The position numbers and the translations under genes were made by a program. From Streptomyces minutiscleroticus (GTDB lineage Bacteria > Actinomycetota > Actinomycetes > Streptomycetales > Streptomycetaceae), in the NCBI RefSeq assembly GCF_014650875.1, contig NZ_BMVU01000025.1, positions 60,401 through 124,400 on the forward strand: a DNA stretch of 64,000 nucleotides, written 5' to 3'. A model generated the notes under the pieces. That model ran no database searches and had not been told where the DNA came from. It saw only the letters and a program-made list of their open reading frames with translations. Positions 1-8,332 of the stretch are shown one piece after another. Each line of letters begins with the position of its first letter. Within the stretch, counting starts at the first letter, position 1.

Positions 1-923
1 ACGTGCAGCCCGTCGATCTTCTCGATCTCCGCCCGCACCTCGTCGGCCAGGTCGAGGGCGTGCTGCATCAGGTCGCGGCCGTGCTCCACCATCTGGCGGC
101 GCCAGCCGTCCAGGCCCGCGTAGATCAGGACGGACGGGCTGGTGGTGTCGAAGAGGTCCGCGCGGGTCTGCAGCAGGTGCGGGTCGATCAGGTCGCCCTG
201 CAGGTGGTACACCGACCCCTGCTCCAGGCCGCTGCCCATCTTGTGGATGCTGGTGACGCAGAGGTCGGCGCCCGCGTCCATCGCCCAGGAGGGCAGGTCC
301 GGGTGGAACGGCAGGTGCGCGCCCCACGCCTCGTCCACGATCAGGGGCACCCCGCGGCGGTGGCAGACCTCCGCGATGCGGCGCAGGTCGGCGCAGGTGC
401 CGTACGGGGTGGGCGTGGTGACGAGGGCGCCCTTCGCGTCGGGGTGCGCCTCGAAGGCCCTCTCGAAGTCCTCGGCCGACGGCGGGTGCGCCAGGTGCCG
501 CTCGGCGTCCCAGCGGGGATCGACCCAGACCGGGTGGATCCCGGACAGCACCAGGCCCGAGACGACCGACTTGTGCGCGTCCCGTCCGACGATCAGCTGC
601 TGGTGCGGTCCGGCCACGGACAGCATGGCCGCCTTGACCGACAGCGAGCTGCCGCAGGTGGAGAAGAACGTGTGGTCGGCGTGGACGGCGTCGGCCATCA
701 GACGCTCGGCCCGCTCCAGCACCTCGTGCCGGGTCCGGCGGTCGTCGAGGCCCCCGGAGGCCAGGACGTCCCCCAGGAAGACGGCGTCCCCCAGGACCTC
801 GCGCACCCGGGGGTCGGCGCCGCGGGCCTGCTTGTGACCGGGCGGGGTGAAGGGCAGGCGGCCCTTGCGGTGGTAGTCGGCGAGTGCTTCCAGTACGGGT
901 GCTCGAGAGTGATCGGTCGGCAT
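1..923 (-). CDS. Orn/Lys/Arg decarboxylase-family PLP enzyme (C-terminus outside window)
   Basis: Fold-type I PLP enzyme of the Orn/Lys/Arg decarboxylase major-domain family, probably a cytoplasmic amino-acid decarboxylase. The frame opens at an ATG (921-923) and runs off the left edge, so about 307 N-terminal residues are visible. Seen: an early PPGHKQ segment typical of this family, an STCGSS cofactor-phosphate motif, VDEAWGAH with the pyridine-nitrogen Asp, and SIHKMGSG, whose Lys (about residue 228) should form the Schiff base. Which amino acid it uses cannot be told from the visible part. It lies downstream of the aldehyde dehydrogenase on the same strand, but hairpins at 1062-1133 separate them, so co-transcription is unlikely. 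Confidence 0.85.
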   Translation of the reverse strand, partial: MPTDHSRAPVLEALADYHRKGRLPFTPPGHKQARGADPRVREVLGDAVFLGDVLASGGLDDRRTRHEVLERAERLMADAVHADHTFFSTCGSSLSVKAAMLSVAGPHQQLIVGRDAHKSVVSGLVLSGIHPVWVDPRWDAERHLAHPPSAEDFERAFEAHPDAKGALVTTPTPYGTCADLRRIAEVCHRRGVPLIVDEAWGAHLPFHPDLPSWAMDAGADLCVTSIHKMGSGLEQGSVYHLQGDLIDPHLLQTRADLFDTTSPSVLIYAGLDGWRRQMVEHGRDLMQHALDLADEVRAEIEKIDGLH

Positions 924-1061
924 GGCGGGCGGGTTCCCGGGAGAGGGCGGGCCCAATCCGGCGGTCCGCCGTACGGGGCGTCCGCGCGGCCAGGACGCCC
1001 GCCGTAGGCGTGCGGGCGCGGGCCGCGGGGGAGGGGAGGCGCCCCCGTACGGCCGGGACGG

Positions 1062-1133
1062 GCGCGCGTACGGCCGGGGGACGGGGAGCGGCGGCCGTAC
1101 GCGCGCTCCGGGCGCCCGCCGGGGCGGGCGCCC
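1062..1133. terminator. Tandem hairpins after the aldehyde dehydrogenase gene
   Basis: A perfect 14-bp inverted repeat (arms 1062-1075 and 1093-1106, 17-nt loop) is followed by a 9-bp stem (1110-1118 and 1125-1133). They sit just past the stop of the minus-strand aldehyde dehydrogenase and probably end its transcript. There is no U-run, which is usual for Streptomyces. The rest of 924-1176 is GC-rich with recurring CGTACGG motifs and no gene. Confidence 0.6.
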
Positions 1134-1176
1134 GTCTGGCGGGTGCCCGTCGGAACGGCCGTCGGGCCGGTGCCCG

Positions 1177-2637
1177 TCAGAACGGGTAGTGCGCGTGCTG
1201 CGTCGCCAGCGTCACCCAGCGCGTGTTGCTGAACGCCTCGATGCCCCAGCGCCCGCCGAACCGGCCGTAGCCGCTGGCCTTGAACCCGCCGAAGGGCGCG
1301 GTGGGCTCGTCGGCGACCGACTGGTCGTTGACGTGCACGATGCCGGTGGAGATCCGGCGCGCGACCTTCAGGCCGTGGGTGCCGTTCTCCGTGATGATCC
1401 CGCAGGTCAGACCGTGCTCGGTGGCGTTGGCCAGGGCGATGGCCTCCTCGTCGGTGGCGAAGGCGGAGACCACGGCCAGCGGGCCGAACGCCTCGCCGTG
1501 GTACAGCTCGGCCTCCTCGGGCAGGTCCGTGAGCACGGTCGCCGGGTGCAGGGCGCCCTCGGGCTCCGTCCCGCCGGTCAGCACGGTGGCGCCCTTGTCC
1601 ACCGCGTCCCGGACGAGGGCCGCGACGCGGCGGGCGGAGTCGGCGGTGATCAGCGGGCCGACGACCGTCGACGGGTCGGTCGGGTCGCCGGCGGCCAGCG
1701 AGGCGGTCCTGGCGACGAACTTGGCCGTGAACTCCTCGGCGAGGCTCTCGTGGACCAGCACGCGGTCGGCCGACATGCAGATCTGGCCGGAGTTCATGAA
1801 GACGGAGAAGACGGCCGCGTCGACGGCGTAGTCCACGTCGGCGTCGTCCAGCACGATCACCGAGTTCTTGCCGCCGAGTTCGAGGACGGCGGGCTTGAGG
1901 TGGCGGGCCGCGTGGACGCCGATGACCCGGCCGACGCCCGTGGAGCCGGTGAAGTTGACCGCGCGCACGCGCGCGTCGGCGACCAGCGCCTCGGCGACCT
2001 CGGCGGCGTCCTCGCGGGCGTTGGTGACGACGTTGAGCACGCCGTCGGGCAGGCCCGCCTCGCGCAGCACGTCCGCGATGAACAGGCCGCAGGCGACCGG
2101 CGCGTCCTCGCTGGGCTTCATCACCACGGTGTTGCCCGCGGCGAGCGGCGCGGCGACGGACCGCACGCCGAGGATGACCGGCGCGTTCCACGGCGAGAAG
2201 GCGGCCACGACACCGACCGGTTCGCGCACGGCGAGCCCGAGCGCGCCCTCCTCCTGGGCGCTCAGCACCTCGCCGCGCGGGGCGGTCACCGCGGCGGCGG
2301 CCTCGCGCAGGATGTCCGCGGCGAGCCCGGCGTTGAACATCGCCCACGGCCGGACGGCGCCCACCTCGCTCGCCATCGTCTCCACGACCTGCTCGGTGCG
2401 CTCCTGGAGCAGGTCGGCGGCGTCGAGGAAGATCCGGCGCCGGGCGGCGGGGCCGAGCGCGGCCCAGGCGGGGAAGGCGGCCTGCGCGGCGTCGACGGCC
2501 CGGGTGACGTCCTCGACGCCGGCCGCCGCGACCGTGGCGTACACCTCGGAGGTGTGGGGGTTCACGTCCTCGGTGGTACGGCCGGAGGCCGCGGGTACGT
2601 CCTTGCCGCCGATGAGCAGGTCACGATGGAGGGTCAT
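1177..2637 (-). CDS. Aldehyde dehydrogenase, benzaldehyde/vanillin dehydrogenase type
   Basis: NAD(P)-dependent ALDH-superfamily enzyme of 486 aa, the usual length, oxidising an aldehyde to its acid in the cytoplasm. The general base Glu is in LELGGK (about E253) and the catalytic Cys in NSGQIC (about C287); the 34-residue spacing is standard. The LELGGKNS and NSGQICMSADR wording resembles benzaldehyde/vanillin dehydrogenases, so an aromatic aldehyde is the best guess. The ATG at 2635-2637 fits the family N-terminus (TLHRDLLIGGK); the frame is open 27 codons further upstream, but that part reads as non-coding. Two palindromes just upstream (2693-2729) suggest a repressor-controlled promoter. 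Confidence 0.88.
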   Translation of the reverse strand: MTLHRDLLIGGKDVPAASGRTTEDVNPHTSEVYATVAAAGVEDVTRAVDAAQAAFPAWAALGPAARRRIFLDAADLLQERTEQVVETMASEVGAVRPWAMFNAGLAADILREAAAAVTAPRGEVLSAQEEGALGLAVREPVGVVAAFSPWNAPVILGVRSVAAPLAAGNTVVMKPSEDAPVACGLFIADVLREAGLPDGVLNVVTNAREDAAEVAEALVADARVRAVNFTGSTGVGRVIGVHAARHLKPAVLELGGKNSVIVLDDADVDYAVDAAVFSVFMNSGQICMSADRVLVHESLAEEFTAKFVARTASLAAGDPTDPSTVVGPLITADSARRVAALVRDAVDKGATVLTGGTEPEGALHPATVLTDLPEEAELYHGEAFGPLAVVSAFATDEEAIALANATEHGLTCGIITENGTHGLKVARRISTGIVHVNDQSVADEPTAPFGGFKASGYGRFGGRWGIEAFSNTRWVTLATQHAHYPF

Positions 2638-2692
2638 GCGCGGGTCTTCCCGTTCGTGCGCGGCGAGACGGCCGGGCCCGTCCCGAGCCGCG

Positions 2693-2729
2693 TGTTCGCC
2701 TGGTGAACAATTCTCCATTGAATGTTCAA
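2693..2729. promoter_or_regulatory. Operator-like inverted repeats upstream of the aldehyde dehydrogenase
   Basis: TGTTC-N7-GAACA (2693-2709) is followed by TTGAA-TG-TTCAA (2718-2729), in a local AT-rich patch 55-92 bp upstream of the dehydrogenase ATG. The half-site TGTTC/GAACA recurs three times. This is the arrangement of a dimeric regulator binding two adjacent sites. No regulator gene is adjacent, so the protein is unknown. Confidence 0.4.
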
Positions 2730-3141
2730 AGGAGTCTGCAACGCGGGCCTTCCCACGTCAATGGTCCGGCGCCCCCTCCGCCACCGGTACGGCACGCGCA
2801 CCCTCACCGGTGCGGTCGTCCACCGGTGCCGGCGCGGACGGCACCGGCGGGAGCCGCGCGTTCAGGACAGCGGCGGCGAAGGGATCGCGCCACGCGGGGC
2901 GCCGCCGGGGCGGCGGCGCCGGCCCCGGACCGGAGGGCGGTGGACGCCTCCGGCCCGCCGGACCCCGCGGCCGGACCCCCTGCGGCACCGGCCGGAAGGC
3001 ACCGCCCCGTATCCCCGGAATCCGGCCGGACCGGATGTCCGGCACATCTGGCCGAACTTCGGGTGGTTCCGTGCATGACCCAGGCATCTAATGAAGATCG
3101 GTACGAGGGACTTCCCGCTCGCGAGGTCAGTGAGGTCAGCC
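2730..3141. other. Intergenic, no gene seen (divergent aldehyde dehydrogenase / P450)
   Basis: About 410 bp between the divergent aldehyde dehydrogenase and P450 genes. Open frames here are proline/arginine-rich antisense-type translations without ribosome sites. Close to the P450 start there is a tandem duplication of GAGGTCAGT (3121-3138). The stretch must hold the P450 promoter, but no clear -35/-10 pair was identified. Confidence 0.5.
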
Positions 3142-4329
3142 ATGACGGAATCCGTCGCCTTCCCGCAGGACCGTACCTGCCCCTACCACCCGCCCACCGC
3201 CTACCGGCCGTTGCGCGAGGCCAGGCCGTTGTCCCGGGTCACCCTCTTCGACGGCCGCGACGTCTGGGTCGTCACCGGTCTCGCCGCCGCCCGCGCCCTC
3301 CTCGGCGACCCGCGGCTGTCGTCCGACCGCGAACGGGCCGGCTTCCCCATGCTCAGCCCCCGCTTCGCCGCGGTCCGCGACCGCCGCACGGCGCTCCTGG
3401 GCGTCGACGACCCCGCGCACCACGTCCAGCGGCGCATGCTCGTGCCGAGCTTCACCCTCAAGCGGACGGCCGCCCTGCGCCCCCGCATCCAGGAGACCGT
3501 CGACCGGCTGCTGGACGCCATGGTCGAACAGGGGCCGCCGGCCGAGCTGGTGGGCGCGTTCGCGCTGCCGGTGCCGTCCATGGTGATCTGCGCGCTGCTC
3601 GGCGTGCCCTACGAGGACCACGAGTTCTTCGAGGAGCAGTCGCGCCGGCTGCTGCGCGGCCCCACGGCGGACGACACCATGCGGGCCCGCGACCGGCTCC
3701 ACGCGTACTTCCACGAGCTGATCGACCGCAAGCGCAAGGACCCCGGGGACGGGCTGCTCGACGAACTGATCGCACGTCAGCTGGACGAGGGCGCGCCCGG
3801 CCGCGACGAACTGGTCGACCTGGCGACGATCCTGCTGGTGGCGGGCCACGAGACGACCGCCAACATGATCTCGCTCGGTGTGTTCACGCTGCTCGCCCAC
3901 CCGGAGCAGCTGGCCGAGCTGCGCGCCGAGGACTCCCTGATGCCGGCGGCGGTGGAGGAGCTGCTGCGGTTCCTGTCCATAGCGGACGGCATGGTGCGGG
4001 TGGCGGTCGAGGACGTGGAGATCGCCGGTACGACGATCCGGGCGGGCGAGGGCGTCGTCTTCTCCACCTCGGTCATCAACCGCGACGCGGACGTCTACGC
4101 GGAGTCCGACGCCCTGGACTGGCACCGCTCCTCGCGCCAGCACCTCGCGTTCGGCTTCGGCATCCACCAGTGCCTGGGCCAGAACCTGGCCCGCGCCGAG
4201 ATGGAGATCGCCCTGCGCTCGCTGTTCGCGCGGCTGCCCGGGCTGCGGCTCGCGGTGCCCGCCGAGGAGATCCCCTTCAAGCCGGGCGACACCATCCAGG
4301 GGATGCTCGAACTCCCCGTCACCTGGTGA
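3142..4329 (+). CDS. Cytochrome P450 (CYP105-like bacterial monooxygenase)
   Basis: Soluble class I cytochrome P450 of 395 aa, a normal bacterial length. The I-helix motif AGHETT carries the oxygen-activating acid/Thr pair, EELLRF is the K-helix ExxR motif, and FGFGIHQCLG holds the haem-thiolate Cys (about C344). The N-terminus (TESVAFPQDRTCPYHPP) is typical of the Streptomyces CYP105 group, which hydroxylates varied xenobiotics and secondary metabolites; that family placement is inference. The ATG at 3142 is preferred because the 17 upstream in-frame codons do not look coding. A ferredoxin gene follows 24 bp downstream and is the likely electron donor; no ferredoxin reductase is nearby. Confidence 0.92.
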   Translation: MTESVAFPQDRTCPYHPPTAYRPLREARPLSRVTLFDGRDVWVVTGLAAARALLGDPRLSSDRERAGFPMLSPRFAAVRDRRTALLGVDDPAHHVQRRMLVPSFTLKRTAALRPRIQETVDRLLDAMVEQGPPAELVGAFALPVPSMVICALLGVPYEDHEFFEEQSRRLLRGPTADDTMRARDRLHAYFHELIDRKRKDPGDGLLDELIARQLDEGAPGRDELVDLATILLVAGHETTANMISLGVFTLLAHPEQLAELRAEDSLMPAAVEELLRFLSIADGMVRVAVEDVEIAGTTIRAGEGVVFSTSVINRDADVYAESDALDWHRSSRQHLAFGFGIHQCLGQNLARAEMEIALRSLFARLPGLRLAVPAEEIPFKPGDTIQGMLELPVTW

Positions 4330-4353
4330 GACCGTCCGGGGGAGGCAGGAGCC

Positions 4354-4551
4354 GTGGGCACCGACATCGACATCGACAAGGACCGCTGCATCGGGGCCGG
4401 ACAGTGCGTGCTGACGGCTCCGGACGTCTTCACCCAGGACGACGACGGCCTCAGCGGACTGCTCCCGGGCGCCGAGGGCGGCGCTGACGGCGCCCTGGCG
4501 CGGGAGGCCGCCCGGTCCTGCCCCGTGGGAGCGATCACCGTCGCCCCGTAG
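4354..4551 (+). CDS. Ferredoxin, [3Fe-4S] type, partner of the P450
   Basis: Small acidic ferredoxin of 65 aa. Cysteines lie in CIGAGQC and in a C-terminal SCPVGAI segment; with three ligands in the pattern C-x5-C...C-P and a non-Cys residue where the fourth ligand would be, a [3Fe-4S] cluster is expected. It starts at GTG with GGGGGAGG about 8 nt upstream and follows the P450 by 24 bp, the classic P450-ferredoxin pairing in which it passes electrons from a reductase to the haem protein. The reductase must be supplied from elsewhere in the genome. Confidence 0.92.
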   Translation: MGTDIDIDKDRCIGAGQCVLTAPDVFTQDDDGLSGLLPGAEGGADGALAREAARSCPVGAITVAP

Positions 4552-4583
4552 GGGAACGGGGCACGGGCGGGTAGGGTCCCGGG

Positions 4584-5102
4584 ATGACCGAGAGCGCCCG
4601 CGGCCCCTTCCTCTACCTCGTCGTCTGCGCCGCCGGAGTCGCCGAGGACGTCGGCGCGGCGGCCGGCCTCGCCCAGGAGCGGGGCTGGCGGGTCGGCGTG
4701 TTCGCGACGCCGCTCGCGACGCGGTTCTTCGACGTGGCGGCCATGGAGGAGCGGACCGGCCGACCGGTCCGCTCCGCCTGGCGGGCGCCCGGCGACCCCC
4801 GCCCGTTCCCGGACCCCGACGCCGTCCTGGTCGCGCCCGCCACCTTCAACACCGTCAACAAGTGGGCGGCGGGCATCGCGGACACCCTCGCCCTCGGCAC
4901 CCTGTGCGAGGCCCACGGGCGGGGCGTCCCGATCGCCGTGCTGCCGTGCGTGAACCCGGAACTGGCCGCCCACCCCGCGTACCGGGAGAGCCTGGAGCGG
5001 CTGCGCGGCATGGGCGTCCGGTTCGCCGGGCACGACGGCGGCCGCGACGGCTTCCCCTGGGGAAAAGGGCTGGATCTGCTGCCCCTCGGCACGCACCGCT
5101 GA
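4584..5102 (+). CDS. Flavoprotein of the phosphopantothenoylcysteine decarboxylase-like family
   Basis: A 172-aa protein of the flavoprotein family (HFCD fold) that includes Dfp/CoaC- and EpiD-like proteins. The N-terminal strand with CAAGVAED and the segments VAPATFNTVNKWAAGIAD and VLPCVNPE match the FMN-binding and substrate-clamp regions. It is a single-domain protein, not the bifunctional CoaBC, so it is probably a stand-alone flavin protein whose reaction is not defined. ATG start 32 bp after the ferredoxin stop, on the same strand, so it may be co-transcribed with the P450-ferredoxin pair. It should not be called coaC: the usual pathway context is missing. Confidence 0.8.
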   Translation: MTESARGPFLYLVVCAAGVAEDVGAAAGLAQERGWRVGVFATPLATRFFDVAAMEERTGRPVRSAWRAPGDPRPFPDPDAVLVAPATFNTVNKWAAGIADTLALGTLCEAHGRGVPIAVLPCVNPELAAHPAYRESLERLRGMGVRFAGHDGGRDGFPWGKGLDLLPLGTHR

Positions 5103-5150
5103 CCGGCGCCGTACCCGGCTGCCGCCCGGGGCGGCTCCCGCGCCGGGCGC

Positions 5151-5726
5151 TCACTCGCAGCCGACGGTGGGCCCGGCCAGGGCGCGGTCCGTGTGCAGCT
5201 CCTGCCCGCGCGGCATCCAGTAGGACAGCTTGGAGACGATCGTGCCGCAGGTGTCCTTGACCGCCGCGTGCACGACGACCGTGGCGGGGCGGCCCGGCTG
5301 GAGGTCGGTGAGCGCGCAGTCCAGCGCGTGCGCGTTCCGCGTCGTCGACGGGTAGCGCCCGGTCAGCGGGTTCACGCAGCGCGGGTCCGTCGTGGTCAGC
5401 TCCGTCCCGGTCGCCTCCTCGCCGATGAGCCCGAGGCGCGCGCTGCCGTCGCCCTCGTCGCTGTCGCGCGCGACGGTGTACGTCAGCGTCGTCACGGTGC
5501 CCGGCCGCACGGTGCGGCGGTCGACCTCGACGCGGTGGGTGGGCGGTGCGGCTCCCGCCGGGTCCGCGGAGGCGCGCCCGGCGGACTGCGGGGCCTGTGG
5601 GGCCTGTGCGGCGGACGGCGGCGGCCCGCCCGGGACCGCCCAGGCCACGGTGGCGGCCACCGCCGCCGCGACGATCAGGGTCCGGGGCCGCGTACGGAGC
5701 GACGCCCGCGTCGGACGGTTCGGCAC
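5151..5726 (-). CDS. Secreted protein of unknown function
   Basis: A 191-aa protein with a basic start (PNRPTRASLRTRPRT), a hydrophobic stretch LIVAAAVAATVAWAV and a small-residue region after it: a plausible Sec signal peptide. The mature part has a beta-sandwich-like pattern (HRVEVDRRTVRPGTVTTLTYTV), reminiscent of DUF11/CARDB-type surface domains, and two C-terminal Cys that could form a disulfide. The GTG start (5724-5726) is chosen because GGGAGG lies 8 nt upstream; a longer frame upstream lacks a ribosome site. No specific function can be given. Confidence 0.7.
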   Translation of the reverse strand: MPNRPTRASLRTRPRTLIVAAAVAATVAWAVPGGPPPSAAQAPQAPQSAGRASADPAGAAPPTHRVEVDRRTVRPGTVTTLTYTVARDSDEGDGSARLGLIGEEATGTELTTTDPRCVNPLTGRYPSTTRNAHALDCALTDLQPGRPATVVVHAAVKDTCGTIVSKLSYWMPRGQELHTDRALAGPTVGCE

Positions 5727-5939
5727 CGCCACCTCCCGCAGGTCGTGACCGGCCCGGCGCCGGTCGTCCGAGGGCAGGATGCGCGACCGCTGGGGTCCGT
5801 CCGGCGCTCCCACGCCGTACGGTCACCTGGCGGCAGCAACGCCGGGGCCCGTGTGCCGGTACCGCGCCGCGGCCGTCCGCACCCCGCGGCGCCCGGGCGG
5901 CGCCCGCTCCGCCCCGCCCGGGGCCCCGGCCGGGACCGC

Positions 5940-6809
5940 TCAGCCCGTCCTGCGGACGTACCCGGCGTCGTCCGGGGTCGAGACCTCCAGGTCGCGGCGG
6001 ACGACGGCGATCCGGTCGCCGAAGCCGGCGACCGCCTTGCGCAGCCCGCTGTCGGTGTACTCGACGTCCACGACCCGGTCGTCGTACGCCTCCGCGTACG
6101 TCCCGCACTCGTCGTACGCCCCGCACTCCTCGGTCACGGCGAAGTCGAACCCCGCACGGGCGCGCCGGTCCAGCAGCTCCGCCGTGTTCTTCTGGCCCAC
6201 GGCCAGCCCCCGCGCGTGGGCGTGCCGGGTCAGCAGCCGGGCGAACGCCACGGCGTCGTCGGCGGTCAGCAGGCCGTCGGAGCGGGTGTAGCTGTCGTAG
6301 TTGTCGGGTTCGACGGCGTCGTAGCCCTTCTCGGCGCAGCCGTCGACCCACCGGTTCACGCGCTCGGCCACCCGCTCGCGCTTGACGGCGGTGGAGATGT
6401 CGAGCAGCGCCTCGTCCCAGTCCTCGTCGACGACGGGCTCGCCCTCGTCGTCGCGCAGCACCAGGTCGTCGGGCCAGTCGGCCAGTTCGTCGGGCTGGGC
6501 CTGGAAGGCGTTGACGTAGCAGATGTTGTACAGGCCGGGGGCCGGGTCCGCCGCGCGGTCGCGGCTGACGACGCGGACCCCGGCCGGCGGGCGGTAGGCG
6601 CCGCCGATCTGGTAGTCGAAACCGGCGTGCCGGGGCGGCGGCTCGACGCCCGGGTCCTCGGCGGTCCGCCGGTCCGCAGCGGTCGCGCCGGGGCTCGCGG
6701 AGCCGGTGGAGCACGAGGTCAGCAGGGTGAGGGAGACCAGGGCAGCGGCCGCGCCGGCCGCTGCGCGACGGGCAGCATGTACGACGGGAATGATCGCTCC
6801 CTCACTCAT
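5940..6809 (-). CDS. Lipoprotein glycoside hydrolase, GH114 / endo-alpha-1,4-polygalactosaminidase-like
   Basis: Exported lipoprotein of 289 aa. The N-terminus ends in LLTSC, a lipobox, so the Cys should be acylated and the protein anchored outside the membrane. The rest follows the GH114/TM1410-like TIM barrel: FDYQIGGAY, YNICYVNAFQ, GYDAVEPDNYDSY, VGQKNTAEL and FAVTEECGAYDEC are all recognisable. Characterised members cleave galactosaminogalactan, a fungal cell-wall and biofilm polymer; activity here is inference. ATG start at 6807-6809. The two genes 5151-5726 and 5940-6809 are both exported and 213 bp apart on the same strand. Confidence 0.85.
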   Translation of the reverse strand: MSEGAIIPVVHAARRAAAGAAAALVSLTLLTSCSTGSASPGATAADRRTAEDPGVEPPPRHAGFDYQIGGAYRPPAGVRVVSRDRAADPAPGLYNICYVNAFQAQPDELADWPDDLVLRDDEGEPVVDEDWDEALLDISTAVKRERVAERVNRWVDGCAEKGYDAVEPDNYDSYTRSDGLLTADDAVAFARLLTRHAHARGLAVGQKNTAELLDRRARAGFDFAVTEECGAYDECGTYAEAYDDRVVDVEYTDSGLRKAVAGFGDRIAVVRRDLEVSTPDDAGYVRRTG

Positions 6810-7156
6810 GGGGACGCCCAGGCCGCCACGGCCTTCGCCGCCGGGCGGGCGCCCTGCTCCGTGCCGGGCCGCGCGCCCGGTCACGCCCGTGATCAAAACG
6901 CGCGGCGGCGGCGCGCGTCAAATACGGACGGAGGCGGAGGCGGGCGCGGGGGTGGGTGCGAGGCGGGTGCGGGAGCGACGCGGCGGCAGACGCGGGGCGT
7001 CCCGCTCGCCGCCCCGGACGAGGACCCGCCGCACCGCCCGCCCCGCGTGCGGCGCTCCTGCCGGACCCGGCGCGGACGGCTACCGTGGCTGGTGGCCGGT
7101 GGCCGGTGGCCGGTGGCCGGTGCGCCCCCGGACGCCCGTGCGGACGAAGGAGAGCA
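6810..7156. other. Intergenic, divergent promoters; 7-bp tandem repeat at 7091-7118
   Basis: 347 bp between divergent genes. Positions 7091-7118 are four perfect copies of GGTGGCC followed by a partial copy (GGTGC). The array ends about 35 bp before the GTG of the hydroxyacid dehydrogenase, so it lies in its promoter or leader. No other feature recognised. Confidence 0.6.
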
Positions 7157-8332
7157 GTGAGCACCCCATCCAGGCCCCTGGTGATCCTCAGCCCCGCCCC
7201 GCAGCGCACCGACCGCGTCTTCGCCCCGGACACGCTGGCGCGGCTGCGCGAGCGCTTCACCGTGGTGGAGCCGGAGTCCGAGGAGGAGTTCGACCGGGCG
7301 CTGCCCGACGCCTTCGCCGTCGTGGGCCAGCCCGACCTGCCGGCCGAGCGGCTGGCCCGCGCCGGCCGGCTGAGGGCCCTGCTCAACGTGGAGGGCAACT
7401 TCTTCCCCAACGTCGACTACGGGACCTGCTTCGCGCGCGGCGTCCACGTCCTGGGCTGCGGGCCCGCCTACGCGCAGGCCGTGGCCGAGTACGCCCTCGG
7501 GCTCGCGCTCGACCTGGCGCGCGGCATCAGCCGCGAGGACCGCGCGTTCCGGGCGGGCCGCGAGCGGTACGTCTCCGAGGGCAACGCCGACGCCGTCCTG
7601 CTGCGCGGCGCGGACGTCGGCCTGGTCGGGTTCGGCAACCTCGGGCGCGCCCTCCACCCGCTGCTCGCGGCCTTCCGGCCCGTCGTCCGCGTCCACGACC
7701 CCTGGCTGCCGGACGCGGAACTGCGCGACCACGGAGTCGTCCCGGCCACGCTGGAGGAGACGCTCCGCGCGAGCCGGTTCGTGTTCGTGCTGGCCACCGT
7801 CACCGACGAGAGCCGGCACCTGCTGGGCGCCCGCGAACTGGACCTCCTGCCGGACGGCGCGCGGCTGGTGCTGGTCAGCCGGGCCCCGGTCGTCGACTTC
7901 CCCGCGCTGCTCGACCGCGTCGCCGCGGGCCGGCTGCTGGCCGCCGTCGACGTGTGGCCCGAGGAGCCCGTCCCCGCCGGCCATCCGGCGCGCGGTCTGG
8001 AGGGCCTGGTCCTGTCGGCGCACCGGGCCGGCGGCATCCCGCAGGCTTTCACGGCCATCGGCGAGATGGTCCTGGACGACCTGACGCTCGTGGCCCGCGG
8101 TCTGCCGCCCGTCCGTATGCAGGCGGCCGCGCGGGAACTCGTCGGCCGGTACCGCAACCGCCCCGTCACCGGCCGGGGACCCGCGGAGCACCGGGACGGC
8201 GGAAGCGGCACAGTCGGCGGGAACACCGAGAACGACAGCGGGAACACCGATAACACCGAAGGCACCGAGGACACTCAAGACACCGAGGACACCGACAACA
8301 CCGAGGACGGCCGTCGTGCGCATCCCCTGTGA
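7157..8332 (+). CDS. D-isomer-specific 2-hydroxyacid dehydrogenase with repetitive acidic tail
   Basis: NAD(P)-dependent 2-hydroxyacid dehydrogenase of 391 aa. The dinucleotide motif GLVGFGNLG lies near residue 155, and the ALATV-, VSRAPVVD- and AVDVWPEEP-like segments and the His in LSAHRAGG complete the fold. The substrate is unknown. GTG start with GGAG upstream. The last ~45 residues are not part of the family: they form a Thr/Asn/Asp/Glu-rich tail built on repeats such as NTE, DTE and NTD, encoded by a 9-bp periodic DNA stretch at about 8221-8310. The tail runs into and overlaps by 17 bp the start of the HAD gene, suggesting translational coupling. Confidence 0.88.
   Translation: MSTPSRPLVILSPAPQRTDRVFAPDTLARLRERFTVVEPESEEEFDRALPDAFAVVGQPDLPAERLARAGRLRALLNVEGNFFPNVDYGTCFARGVHVLGCGPAYAQAVAEYALGLALDLARGISREDRAFRAGRERYVSEGNADAVLLRGADVGLVGFGNLGRALHPLLAAFRPVVRVHDPWLPDAELRDHGVVPATLEETLRASRFVFVLATVTDESRHLLGARELDLLPDGARLVLVSRAPVVDFPALLDRVAAGRLLAAVDVWPEEPVPAGHPARGLEGLVLSAHRAGGIPQAFTAIGEMVLDDLTLVARGLPPVRMQAAARELVGRYRNRPVTGRGPAEHRDGGSGTVGGNTENDSGNTDNTEGTEDTQDTEDTDNTEDGRRAHPL

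Noticed and set aside
3142..5102. Part of a secondary-metabolite gene cluster
   Set aside because: P450, ferredoxin and flavoprotein only; no core biosynthetic enzyme is in the neighbourhood.
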